Assembly (NCBI GenBank): GCA_029667085.1
Contig: JARUHJ010000002.1
Location: forward strand, 186,001-250,000
DNA length: 64,000 nucleotides
Source of the DNA: Deltaproteobacteria bacterium IMCC39524
Lineage (GTDB): Bacteria; Desulfobacterota; Desulfuromonadia; Desulfuromonadales; BM103
Direction of reading: 5' to 3'
Positions within the stretch are counted from its first letter, which is position 1. Each line of letters opens with the position of its first letter. The position numbers and the translations under genes are program-made. This document shows positions 17,734 to 25,757 of the stretch, piece by piece. Under the pieces are notes generated by a model. That model had not been told where the DNA came from. It saw only the letters and a list, made by a program, of their open reading frames with translations, and made no database searches.

Positions 17734-18672
17734 CTAATCTTCGAATTTCACAGGTGATTGTGGTTGGCAATTCACCCGCAGCTGAAAAATATCTGGTCGT
17801 GAATAATGCCCGGTCACGTCGAGTGCCCTTTTTGCAGTTCGGGCTTTCTCCAGGTCTATTTCGCAATACAAAATGCCGGTCTCTTTGTGCATTGGTCCTG
17901 CAACAATCTCACCGTCAGGTGCAATAACAACGGAGTCGCCTGGGTTCACCCACTCCTCTCTGTCCGGGTAGAGAGTGTCTTTGGCCGGAAAATCTTCAGG
18001 CAGGTCGCTGGCGCGGATCAGGTTGCCGCAGCCGACGACCCAGCACCGGCCCTCAAGAGCGATATGTTGCAAACTTCCTGTCCAGTTATCGCCGCTGTCG
18101 TAGGTTGGGGCGATGTAGATTTCTACTCCCTGGGCGTACAACGCATAGCGGGCGAGTGGCATGTAGTTCTCCCAGCACAGCAAGGTGCTGATTCGACCTG
18201 CAGGCGTTTCGACGGCTTTGAGTCCTGTTGCATCACCAAAACCCCACACCATGCGTTCCGGGTTGGTCGGCATGAGCTTGCGGTGCTTGTTGAGGAGAGA
18301 GCCGTCTGCGCCAATCACGACCATGCTATTGTAGAGAGTCGATTGGCTAAGTTGACTGTCTCGTTCTTCGATGCCGCAAACGATGGTGACTTCAAGCTCC
18401 TGAGCGGCTTCATAAAGCGGATCCAGGTCGTTCGAATCCATGCTTACGGCGTTGCTCAATAAGTGTTCGTGCAGCTCTTCTGAGAGGCCAAAGTCACCTC
18501 CTGGCCTGAGACGCCAGATCCAGGTGGGATAACCGGGGATGAAAGCCTCGGTAAAAACGACAAGGTCGGCATTGTTTGCCGAGGCCTCGTGCACGGATTC
18601 AACGGCCTTCGCGATGGTCTTTTCTTTGTCCAGAAAAACGGGGGGTTTTTGAACAATGGCCAGCTTTGTCAT
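17734..18672 (-). CDS. Nitrilase-family carbon-nitrogen hydrolase
   Basis: This 312-residue protein has the full catalytic triad of the nitrilase superfamily: Glu42 (FTEAFIPGYP), Lys132 (HRKLMPTNPER) and Cys166 (LLCWENYMPLARY). CWENYMPLAR and the PTNPERMVW segment are typical of true nitrilases, which turn organic nitriles into acid plus ammonia, rather than amidases. Length agrees with the family. An AGGAAAA ribosome site precedes the ATG. Substrate is unknown. Cyanide-degrading homologues look alike, so that is an alternative. Confidence 0.9.
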   Translation of the reverse strand: MTKLAIVQKPPVFLDKEKTIAKAVESVHEASANNADLVVFTEAFIPGYPTWIWRLRPGGDFGLSEELHEHLLSNAVSMDSNDLDPLYEAAQELEVTIVCGIEERDSQLSQSTLYNSMVVIGADGSLLNKHRKLMPTNPERMVWGFGDATGLKAVETPAGRISTLLCWENYMPLARYALYAQGVEIYIAPTYDSGDNWTGSLQHIALEGRCWVVGCGNLIRASDLPEDFPAKDTLYPDREEWVNPGDSVVIAPDGEIVAGPMHKETGILYCEIDLEKARTAKRALDVTGHYSRPDIFQLRVNCQPQSPVKFED

Positions 18673-18791
18673 TGCTTTTCCTGTTCGAGGGTTTGATGAG
18701 GAGTTTTATCTTTTAAGCAACGGTATCACCAATCTCTTACCATTCAAGTTAGTATTACGTTTTTTGGGGGGGCGAAAGTCTTAAGGTCAGG

Positions 18792-19463
18792 TCATTCGGA
18801 GGGAATCTCAGCACTATCTCTACGCTTAAGGTAATGAGCAATCCCGAAACCCAACAGCATAAAAAGTGCCGAGAGAACCACAACCAGAGTGCGATTGTGC
18901 GCCCCAGATGCGGCGATACCGCCAAGGAGAACAAAGCCAATCAGCGAGGGCAGGATGCCTATAAATGTGCCGATTGCGTAGTCACGTTGGCGGATTGCGG
19001 TCAGGCCGCAGCTAAAGTTCACTGCGTCAAAGGGAAGCATGATCAGACGCATGGTCATAACCGAGATGACACCATTCTGTTTCAGTTTCTCGTTCCAACG
19101 ACTCATCAGTGGCGTGGAATGGGTTGCGACGATTTCACGACCAAACCAGCGCACCAGAGAAAAGCCAAAGTTGGCGCTGGCGTTCTCCCCGATGATGGTG
19201 AAGAGGGTGCCGAGCCAGGGGCCGAATATCAATCCCGAGGCAATGGTTAGGATGGTGGCCGGAAAGAGGATCAAGGGGCGTATGGCGTAGAGGACGATAT
19301 AGATGAACGCCGCATTAAGAAGTCCAACGTTGTCGAGCCATTCTTGGAGGAGCGAGGGCACGCTGGTCAGAGCAATTCCGGATTGCCACCAAAAGAACAG
19401 TGCAAAAAGAAACAGGCTGAGCCAGAGGCCGCCGAAAATGAGCTTGAGCGCAGAATTTTTCAA
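18792..19463 (-). CDS. TVP38/TMEM64 (VTT-domain) membrane protein
   Basis: This 223-residue inner-membrane protein has about six hydrophobic segments and the VTT hallmark region: PATILTIASGLIFGPWLGTLFTIIGENASANFGF. That region is shown as motifs LIFGPWLGTLF and NASANFGF, followed by RMIMLPFD-like residues (LIMLPFDAVNF). Related DedA and TVP38 proteins are thought to be lipid scramblases or transporters. The apparent start is a TTG at 19463 with no good ribosome site, and no other start codon falls early in the frame, so the start is uncertain. A terminator hairpin separates it from the parvulin gene upstream. Confidence 0.82.
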   Translation of the reverse strand: MKNSALKLIFGGLWLSLFLFALFFWWQSGIALTSVPSLLQEWLDNVGLLNAAFIYIVLYAIRPLILFPATILTIASGLIFGPWLGTLFTIIGENASANFGFSLVRWFGREIVATHSTPLMSRWNEKLKQNGVISVMTMRLIMLPFDAVNFSCGLTAIRQRDYAIGTFIGILPSLIGFVLLGGIAASGAHNRTLVVVLSALFMLLGFGIAHYLKRRDSAEIPSE

Positions 19464-19487
19464 TTGTGTGCAAAACGAGGCACTTCA

Positions 19488-19518
19488 AAAGGGGCACCCT
19501 GAATCAGAGTGCCCCTTT
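19488..19518 (-). terminator. Terminator hairpin downstream of the parvulin gene
   Basis: AAAGGGGCAC at 19488-19497 and GTGCCCCTTT at 19509-19518 form a perfect 10-base stem around an 11-base loop. On the minus strand it is followed by a short T run. It lies 27 bases after the parvulin stop and 25 bases before the VTT gene start. Confidence 0.65.
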
Positions 19519-19544
19519 GACATGATCGTGAAAAAAAGTGCCTT

Positions 19545-19826
19545 TTAGTCGGTCCGGTTGGTGATTTCGATCAGGTGATAGCCGAACTGTGTCTTGACCG
19601 GGCCGAGGACCTTGCCCACGTCACCGGAGAAAACCACTTCATCAAATTCTCTAACCATCTGGCCCGGCGAGAACTCACCGAGGGCACCGCCCTGCTTGCC
19701 TGACGGGCATTGGGAATGAGTTTTGGCGATCTCGGCGAAATCTTCACCGCCTTCAATCAAGTTTTTGAGGGTGTTGCAGTCGGCTTCGCTGGGAACCAGG
19801 ATATGTCGTGCACTTGCTCTTGCCAT
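19545..19826 (-). CDS. Parvulin-type peptidyl-prolyl isomerase, PpiC-like
   Basis: This 93-residue single-domain protein fits E. coli PpiC in size and pattern. ARHILVPSEADCNTLK at the start, FAEIAKTHSQCPSGKQGGALGEF, GQMVREFDEVVF and TQFGYHLIEI hold the conserved His, Cys, Phe and His residues of the parvulin active site. No signal peptide is present, so it acts in the cytoplasm as a prolyl isomerase. A strong AAGGAG site precedes the ATG. It stands alone between a terminator and the divergent B12 operon. Confidence 0.93.
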   Translation of the reverse strand: MARASARHILVPSEADCNTLKNLIEGGEDFAEIAKTHSQCPSGKQGGALGEFSPGQMVREFDEVVFSGDVGKVLGPVKTQFGYHLIEITNRTD

Positions 19827-20009
19827 GATAAAACTCCTTCTGCTGTTTGGAATTATGAGTTTATTGGTTTTAGCCGATTTGAGATTTTTTGTCCAATTTC
19901 TGTTAATGGGCCGGTGTTTTTATTGGTGCATAGTCAAGAGTTTTCCCCAGTGATATTCGAGACCTTTCCATGGTCAACTTTGGGGTGCATAACAGGCTGC
20001 AGAGGGTTC

Positions 20010-20039
20010 TTGACTTGACGACTGGTGATTGGGTAAAGT
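20010..20039 (+). promoter_or_regulatory. Predicted sigma-70 promoter of the B12 operon
   Basis: TTGACT at 20010-20015 and TAAAGT at 20034-20039 are separated by 18 bases, and a transcript would begin just before the riboswitch. The match is moderate. The rest of 19827-20009 shows nothing recognisable. Confidence 0.45.
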
Positions 20040-20048
20040 GCGAGCACA

Positions 20049-20215
20049 AAAGTTCAGATGCCGTAAGGCTTAAAAGGAAACCCGGTGCGAATCCGGGACG
20101 GGCCCGCCGCTGTAACCGGGGACGAACGTCGCAAGTATGTCACTGACTCATAACGGGTTGGGAAGGCGCGATCAGTAGGACGAACCGGAAGTCAGAAGAC
20201 CTGTCTGAAAGAAGT
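20049..20215 (+). ncRNA. Cobalamin riboswitch
   Basis: The leader holds the conserved cobalamin aptamer blocks in order: AAAAGGAAACCCGGTGCGAATC-type P3/P4 elements (GGTGCGAATCC), the CGGGCCCGCCGCTGTAACCGG core as GCCGCTGTAA, the B12-box-like TCACTG, GGGAAGG, and the closing GGAAGTCAGAAGACCTG. Cobalamin binding is expected to lower expression of the downstream uptake genes. It is followed by a strong terminator at 20275, so control is probably by transcription termination. It lies 139 bases before the receptor start codon. Confidence 0.95.
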
Positions 20216-20274
20216 TGCGTTGCTGTTTTCGCGGTCAAGGAACAGTTGCCTGAAAATTCGTGGATATTACAGGG

Positions 20275-20317
20275 AATCCCCGGATCAATTTTTATTGACC
20301 GGGGATTTTTTTATTTT
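20275..20317 (+). terminator. Riboswitch-linked intrinsic terminator
   Basis: AATCCCCGG-ATCAA pairs with TTGA-CCGGGGATT across a TTTTA-rich loop, and seven or more T follow. It lies between the cobalamin aptamer and the receptor gene and is the likely expression platform: B12-bound aptamer allows this hairpin to form. Confidence 0.88.
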
Positions 20318-20353
20318 CTGCCTCCCCGGTCCCTTGTGTAACAGGAGTTGGAA

Positions 20354-22297
20354 ATGTACAGACGTTTAATGCTGGTTTTGTTGGGTCTGTGGGTCGCTGG
20401 ATCGGCCTTCGCTGCGGAGGTTGAGCCGTCTACGGTGGTGATGGATGAGGTTGTGGTTACGGCCGGTCGGGTTGTCGAAAAAGTTCAAGATCAAACGATG
20501 AGTGTAACAGTGATTGACGCAGAGGAAATCGCTGCTTCACCTGCCCGGGATTTGGGTGACCTGCTCGCTGAAAAAGGGATTGGTTATGTTCAAAAATACC
20601 CGGGATCACTAACCACCGTTTCCATCCGTGGGTTCAAAACCAATGCTCAGGCAAGCGATCTTCTCGGTGACTCATTGGTTCTTCTTAACGGCCGCCGTGC
20701 GGGAACCGGTAACGTCGCGATGATTATGACTCGTGATATAGAACGTGTTGAAATTGTCCGCGGTCCAGGAGCGGTCCAGTACGGATCTGCTGCGATGGGT
20801 GGTGTTATTAATATCATTACTCGTCAGGGCGATGGGCCTGTCAGTGGTGAGGTCTTTGGCTCCCTGGGAAGTTACGACTTTACCGAAGGTGGAGCGCTGC
20901 TCTCCGGCGATGCGGGGCGGTTTGATTACTCGGTTGGTTTTGCCCGGTCGACCATGAATGATTATAAAACCGCCAATGGCGATAGATATCGCAATACCGG
21001 TTTCGATGCCAAGCAAAGTTATTCGGTAAATCTCGGCTACAGTTTTCTGGATTCCCACCGTTTGGGTGTGATGCTGAACACGACTGAAATTGACAAAACA
21101 GGGACACCTAACTATCTGAGTCAAAATGATCTGGATGACTATCGAGATTCGGATTATCAGGCAATCGATGTTTCTTACACGGGTGAAACGGTTGATCGTT
21201 CCCTCGCTTGGGAACTGCGTTACTTTGAAACTGACATCGAAGATAAATCTTATGATTTCGGCGGCTACTTTGGTGACTCTCTCTATGAAACAAAGGTTGA
21301 TCAGAGAGGTGGCCAAGCACAGCTTTCTACTGATCTTGCTTCAGTGCATCTGGTAGCCGGAGTTGATTGGTCTGACTATGAAGTGAAAAGCACTTTTACC
21401 CCTAATCGTTCTACGTATGAAAGCATGGCGGGGTTTGCATTAACAAAGAGTCGGTTTCTGGATGATCGCCTGATTGTTGATGTCGGTCTGCGTTATGAGT
21501 ATTTTGAAGTGGAAGTGACCAGCCCAGATGGTAACAGCGAAGACGATTATAACTTGATTAGTAGTTTTGGCTTGGCCTATTTGCTCAACGACCAATTAAA
21601 AGTTCGCGCTCATTACGGGGAAGCCTTCAAAATGCCTGGCGCAGACCAGTTGGCCGCTGACTACCCCTCATACGGACGCATATATGTGGGGAATCCCGAT
21701 CTTGATTCAGAATCAAGTCGAACATATGAGGCTGGAATTGATTACGTAGACCAAACTTTTAGTGCCAGTCTCGGTTATTTTTACACCCGCTTTAAAGACA
21801 AGATTACCACTGTGGATTTAGGCGGTGGCTACTGGAGTTGGGAGAACACCGGTAAAGCCGAGATCAGCGGTGTCGAAGCCGAAGTCTCATCAGATTTTGC
21901 CCTGATGGGTCGGGAGGACCTGCGTTTGCAGCCTTACCTGAACTTTACTTACTTTGATCGTTACCGTGACCTTGATAAAGATGAAGACCTTAAATACATG
22001 AACGAGATGAACGCTTCTTACGGTGTTGGCGTGAAAATGCCTTACGATCTTTCTGCAAGACTCAATTTTGCTTATCATGGCCGCAAATGGGTCGATGATT
22101 GGGAAACTGGTATGGGCGAGGACGTAGAAAAAGGGGGCTTTACTGTTGCCGACCTGAGCCTGAGCAAGGAGCTCTTTGACTCCAGTTGTTCAATCGGTGC
22201 GAGCGTTGGCAACCTGTTTGATAAAGATTACGCCTATGTTTTGGGTTACCCGATGCCCGGACGTAATTATCAGGTTAATGTGAGCTACAGGTTCTAA
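20354..22297 (+). CDS. btuB: TonB-dependent outer-membrane receptor, BtuB-like
   Basis: This 647-residue protein has a signal peptide ending GSAFA, then the TonB box MDEVVVTAGR. The plug domain follows (to about 170), with VSIRGFKTNAQASDLLG, VLLNGRRAG, IERVEIVRGPGAVQYGSAAMGGVINIITR in parts, all typical. A 22-strand barrel follows and ends in a terminal phenylalanine (VNVSYRF), as outer-membrane insertion needs. The cobalamin riboswitch upstream and BtuFCD downstream show that it imports cobalamin or another corrinoid. The ATG at 20354 lies six bases after AGGAG; a TTG six bases earlier is disfavoured. The exact ligand is inferred from context. Confidence 0.92.
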   Translation: MYRRLMLVLLGLWVAGSAFAAEVEPSTVVMDEVVVTAGRVVEKVQDQTMSVTVIDAEEIAASPARDLGDLLAEKGIGYVQKYPGSLTTVSIRGFKTNAQASDLLGDSLVLLNGRRAGTGNVAMIMTRDIERVEIVRGPGAVQYGSAAMGGVINIITRQGDGPVSGEVFGSLGSYDFTEGGALLSGDAGRFDYSVGFARSTMNDYKTANGDRYRNTGFDAKQSYSVNLGYSFLDSHRLGVMLNTTEIDKTGTPNYLSQNDLDDYRDSDYQAIDVSYTGETVDRSLAWELRYFETDIEDKSYDFGGYFGDSLYETKVDQRGGQAQLSTDLASVHLVAGVDWSDYEVKSTFTPNRSTYESMAGFALTKSRFLDDRLIVDVGLRYEYFEVEVTSPDGNSEDDYNLISSFGLAYLLNDQLKVRAHYGEAFKMPGADQLAADYPSYGRIYVGNPDLDSESSRTYEAGIDYVDQTFSASLGYFYTRFKDKITTVDLGGGYWSWENTGKAEISGVEAEVSSDFALMGREDLRLQPYLNFTYFDRYRDLDKDEDLKYMNEMNASYGVGVKMPYDLSARLNFAYHGRKWVDDWETGMGEDVEKGGFTVADLSLSKELFDSSCSIGASVGNLFDKDYAYVLGYPMPGRNYQVNVSYRF

Positions 22298-22307
22298 TCT
22301 GCTTACC

Positions 22308-22341
22308 GGGCCATCGTCACTTTGTTTTGTGACGATGGCCC
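22308..22341 (+). repeat. Perfect 13-bp hairpin between receptor and BtuF genes
   Basis: GGGCCATCGTCAC at 22308-22320 and its exact reverse complement at 22329-22341 are separated by the loop TTTGTTTT. No T run follows, so it is unlikely to end transcription fully. It lies 11 bases after the receptor stop and 11 bases before the btuF ATG. It may stabilise the receptor message end or lower expression of the later genes. Confidence 0.85.
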
Positions 22342-22352
22342 ATGGTTCCTCT

Positions 22353-23237
22353 ATGAAAAAAGCCTTACTCTTTTTGCTCTTTTCTTTTCTCCTTGTCGGT
22401 CCTGCGCAGAGCCGTGAGTTGATTGATCAACTCGGCCGCAAGGTTGAAGTCGCAGAACCTCTGACCCGTGTGGTCTCACTGATTCCAAGTCTTACCGAGA
22501 CCAGTTACGAGGTCGGCGGGGGCGAGCTGTTGGTGGGCGCGACCCGTTTCGCAACCTTTCCCGCCGCAGCGGCCAAATTGCCGAGAGTTGGCTCTTACAT
22601 TGCTCTTGATATCGAAAGAATCGTCAAGCTTAAGCCGCAACTCTGTCTGGCGACTAAAGACGGCAACCCGAAGGCTGCCGTTGAAAGGCTTGAGAGCCTC
22701 GGCATACCGGTCTATGTGTTTGACCCGAAAAGTCTTGAGGATGTCGTTGATACCGTTGTCCGCCTGGGTGAAATTTACGGCATGGAGGAGCAGGCGGCCG
22801 CCCTGGTCTCCGGTTACCAGAGACGTTTGGATAAGGTTGCTCTTCAGCTCGAGGGGGTGAAGGATCGACCCCGGGTCTTTTTTCAGATCGACGCACAACC
22901 GATTTTCTCGGCAGGCTCCGATACCTTCCTGCATCAGTTGTTGGTTCGCTCCGGTGCTGTTAACCTTGCTGCTAATCGCAGAGGTTATCCCCGTTACTCC
23001 TGGGAGGAGTTGCTGGTTATGAAGCCTGATGTGGTGCTTCTTGCTTCAATGGGAGGCGGCTACTCGGAGCAGGAATTACGCGCGCGTTGGGACGCCTGGC
23101 CACAGGTCCCGGCGGTTAAACAGAACCGCTTGCATATTGTCGATGCGGACTTGTTTGATCGCCCTTCACCAAGATTGATCGATGCCCTCGAGTACCTGAT
23201 TGTGCTGCTTCATCCTGAGCTTGATCAAGCTCAATAA
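22353..23237 (+). CDS. btuF: Periplasmic cobalamin-binding protein, BtuF-like
   Basis: This 294-residue class III substrate-binding protein has a signal peptide (KKALLFLLFSFLLVGPAQS) and the pattern of iron and B12 binders. RVVSLIPSLTETSYEVGGGELLVGATRF, PRVGSYIALDIERIVKLKPQL, and a C-terminal lobe with PDVVLLASMGGGYSEQEL are seen in separate blocks. Two glutamates of the BtuF type that would dock on BtuC are not proven here. The ATG at 22353 is chosen although its ribosome site is weak, because the signal peptide starts here and earlier starts fall inside a perfect hairpin. It acts with the next two genes. Confidence 0.9.
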   Translation: MKKALLFLLFSFLLVGPAQSRELIDQLGRKVEVAEPLTRVVSLIPSLTETSYEVGGGELLVGATRFATFPAAAAKLPRVGSYIALDIERIVKLKPQLCLATKDGNPKAAVERLESLGIPVYVFDPKSLEDVVDTVVRLGEIYGMEEQAAALVSGYQRRLDKVALQLEGVKDRPRVFFQIDAQPIFSAGSDTFLHQLLVRSGAVNLAANRRGYPRYSWEELLVMKPDVVLLASMGGGYSEQELRARWDAWPQVPAVKQNRLHIVDADLFDRPSPRLIDALEYLIVLLHPELDQAQ

Positions 23238-23254
23238 CCCGGCAGGCTAGAGCT

Positions 23255-24259
23255 GTGAAAATGATTGGTTATGTCCCCGTTTATAAAAAACTGATCGCTG
23301 TCACCTTGGTTCTCAGCCTGCTGCTCGCCTGTTCCATGTTGTTGGGCTTGGCGGTTGGCTCGTCCGGTGACGCCTCTGCAGCCTGGAAGTTACTGTTCGG
23401 TCAAGGTGAGCCTGATCCCACCCTGGAAGTAATTGTCTGGCAATTGCGATGGCCGAGAGTGATCCTGGCGGCGACGGTTGGCGCCTCCCTCTCTCTGGGC
23501 GGCCTGGTCTTCCAGGCTCTCTTGCGTAACCCTCTGGCTGAACCTTATATCCTGGGTGTTTCCGGCGGCTCAGCGGTCGGTGCTATTCTCGGCATCCTCG
23601 CCGGATTCAGTATCTTCCCCGGGTTAACTTTAAGCTCTTTTGCCGGGTCGTTACTCGTTCTCATGCTGGTGCTGTTGTTGAGTAATCGCAGGGAAGGTAA
23701 CAGCGATTCCCTGCTGCTCGGTGGTGTCATGGTGAACGCCTTTTGTGGCGCTGTCATCATGTTCCTGATCTCGGTCAGTAAGACCTCCCAGATGCAGAAA
23801 ATCATTTTCTGGCTGATGGGCGATCTCTCCTCGGTCGGCACTGACACTCTGCCTCTATTGCTCGGGGTTCTGCCCTGCTTTTTGCTGATCTTTCTGCTCG
23901 CTCAACCCCTCAACCTGCTCCTGACCGGTCGTGAAAGTGCATCCTCCATGGGTGTTAATGTCGCTGCAATGATGCTGGTCTTGTTGCTGACCGCGTCCCT
24001 GATGGTGAGTTTGACGGTTTGTCACTCAGGGCTGATCGGCTTTGTCGGCCTGACGGTTCCCCATATCCTGCGACTGGTTCTGGGTTCGGATCATCGTATC
24101 CTTATCCCGGCCTGTATTTTGTCGGGTGCCTCCTATCTCGTGCTTTGCGATCTGTTAGCCAGGAGTCTGCCCAGTCAGGGTGAGATGTCGGTAGGAATTG
24201 TGACGGCCCTGGTCGGTGCTCCGCTCTTTATCGGCTTGCTGTGGAGGGGGCGAAAATGA
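23255..24259 (+). CDS. btuC: Cobalamin ABC transporter permease, BtuC-like (FecCD family)
   Basis: This 334-residue inner-membrane protein has about ten hydrophobic segments and FecCD motifs: WQLRWPRVILAATVGASLSLGGLVFQ, the NPLAEPYILGVSGG loop, and GLIGFVGLTVPHILR near the end, where the coupling helix contacts the ATPase. A GTG at 23255 is used because GCAGG lies eight bases upstream; an ATG six bases later is possible. It overlaps btuD by an ATGA, so the two are co-translated. Confidence 0.92.
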   Translation: MKMIGYVPVYKKLIAVTLVLSLLLACSMLLGLAVGSSGDASAAWKLLFGQGEPDPTLEVIVWQLRWPRVILAATVGASLSLGGLVFQALLRNPLAEPYILGVSGGSAVGAILGILAGFSIFPGLTLSSFAGSLLVLMLVLLLSNRREGNSDSLLLGGVMVNAFCGAVIMFLISVSKTSQMQKIIFWLMGDLSSVGTDTLPLLLGVLPCFLLIFLLAQPLNLLLTGRESASSMGVNVAAMMLVLLLTASLMVSLTVCHSGLIGFVGLTVPHILRLVLGSDHRILIPACILSGASYLVLCDLLARSLPSQGEMSVGIVTALVGAPLFIGLLWRGRK

Positions 24260-25059
24260 ATCTGATCGATATCAAGAACGTCAGTCTTCACTACGGCACC
24301 CGGCCGGTTGTAAAGAATGTTTCTGTCAGCGTTGAACAGGGCGAATTCTTTGTCATTATCGGACCGAACGGGGCGGGTAAGACCTCCCTGTTGAAGGCTC
24401 TCTCAGGATTACACCCTCTCTCTGCTGGTGATATTGAAATTCGGCAAAGGGCGATCGCAGGGTACGCGAGAAAAGAACTGGCGCGTGCCCTGGCCCTGGT
24501 CCCCCAGCAGATCAATGCGGATTTCCCTTTCACCGTTGCAGAAACGGTGCTGATGGGCCGCTATCCTCACCTCGGCTTACTTGCTGTCGAGGGTCGGCAA
24601 GACCTGCGGTTGGCTGAACAGGCCATGGAGTTGACAGAGGTCGGCCATCTTGCCAGTCGTCGCCTCGGCCAGCTCAGTGGAGGTGAGCGTCAGCGGGTGA
24701 TTATTGCCCGGGCGATCTGTCAGCAATCCAAGATCCTGCTACTCGATGAGCCGACGGCTTCCCTTGACCCGGCTCATCAACTGCGGATTATGGACCTCAT
24801 GGAGCGCTTGCGGCAGCAAGAACAGCTCACAATCGTGATGGTCTCCCACGATCTGAACCTTGCTTCAACCTATGCCGATCGTTTACTTCTGCTCAAGGAT
24901 GGTGAAGTTGAACAGATTGGTACTCCGCGTCAGGTGCTGACTCAGGAGCAGTTGTCAAAAAGTTACGGTTGCACCTTGCTGGTAGACGAGAACCCTCTGC
25001 TCGGCACGCCAAGAGTAAGCCTGGTTTCGGAAAAGATCGCTGCAAAAATCAAAGGATGA
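24256..25059 (+). CDS. btuD: Cobalamin ABC transporter ATPase, BtuD-like
   Basis: This 267-residue ATPase carries Walker A GPNGAGKT, Q-loop VPQQINADFPFTV, signature LSGGERQR, Walker B ILLLDEPTASLD and the switch histidine in VSHDLNLA. It belongs to the FepC/BtuD group that powers class II importers. The ATG at 24256 is preferred over a GTG at 24241, since GTGGAGGGGG supplies its ribosome site. It overlaps the btuC stop. The C-terminal extension after the ATPase core is short and has no recognised domain. Confidence 0.93.
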   Translation: MNLIDIKNVSLHYGTRPVVKNVSVSVEQGEFFVIIGPNGAGKTSLLKALSGLHPLSAGDIEIRQRAIAGYARKELARALALVPQQINADFPFTVAETVLMGRYPHLGLLAVEGRQDLRLAEQAMELTEVGHLASRRLGQLSGGERQRVIIARAICQQSKILLLDEPTASLDPAHQLRIMDLMERLRQQEQLTIVMVSHDLNLASTYADRLLLLKDGEVEQIGTPRQVLTQEQLSKSYGCTLLVDENPLLGTPRVSLVSEKIAAKIKG

Positions 25060-25071
25060 AGGGGTTGAGTT

Positions 25072-25755
25072 ATGAACCAGAAAGACAAGCCGAAGGTTGT
25101 CGTCTCCTGGAGTAGTGGTAAGGATTGCGCTTTTGCCTTACACCAGGTCAGAACCGAGGAAAGATTCGAAGTGGTTGGTCTCTTGACCACCCTTAATAGC
25201 GAAAATGACCGGGTTGCCATGCATGGTGTGCGCAAAGAGTTGTTGCAAAAGCAGATGGTGGCGCTCGGGTTGCCGGCTGAAATGGTTATGTTGCCCATGC
25301 CCTGTGATAACGAGACTTACCGGCGTCTTGTCGGTGGCACGATTGAAGTCCTGCGTGAGAGAGGCGTGCAGAATGTCATCTTTGGTGACCTCTTCCTTGA
25401 AGATATCCGCCAGTATCGCGAAAAACAGATGCAGGGCAGCGGCCTTGGTGCGATCTTTCCCCTCTGGTTGAGAGATACCAGGCAATTGTCCCGTGACATG
25501 GTCGATAGCGGTTTGCGCGCTGTCGTGACCTGTGTTGACCAGAGAGCTCTCTCCGCCGAATTTGTCGGACGTCAGTATGATCATACCTTTCTTGATGATT
25601 TGCCTGTTGGCGTTGATCCGTGTGGTGAGAACGGTGAGTTCCATACCTTGGTGATTGATGGGCCGATGTTCTCAAGCGGACTCAATGTAGAGATTGGCGA
25701 GAAGGTTACCCATGGAGATTTCACCTTTGCTGATGTCCTGCCGGTTAGAGGCTAG
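25072..25755 (+). CDS. PP-loop ATPase, diphthine-ammonia ligase (Dph6-like) family
   Basis: This 227-residue protein has the PP-loop SSGKD at residues 14-18 and an adenine-nucleotide alpha-hydrolase fold. Conserved blocks include MPCDNETYRR, GDLFLEDIRQYREKQ, PLWLRDTRQL and DPCGENGEFHTLVIDGP; the last is diagnostic of the family. Eukaryotic and archaeal Dph6 amidates diphthine on EF-2, but bacteria lack diphthamide, so the substrate here must differ. In this window it sits in the riboswitch-controlled B12 operon, 12 bases after btuD. Adenylation and amidation of a corrinoid side chain is an attractive guess only. Ribosome site: AAGGGG before the ATG. Confidence 0.85.
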   Translation: MNQKDKPKVVVSWSSGKDCAFALHQVRTEERFEVVGLLTTLNSENDRVAMHGVRKELLQKQMVALGLPAEMVMLPMPCDNETYRRLVGGTIEVLRERGVQNVIFGDLFLEDIRQYREKQMQGSGLGAIFPLWLRDTRQLSRDMVDSGLRAVVTCVDQRALSAEFVGRQYDHTFLDDLPVGVDPCGENGEFHTLVIDGPMFSSGLNVEIGEKVTHGDFTFADVLPVRG

Positions 25756-25757
25756 GC

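Noticed and set aside
22329-22352. GTG at 22329 or ATG at 22335 as the btuF start
   Set aside because: Both lie in the perfect hairpin arm and would put extra residues before the signal peptide.
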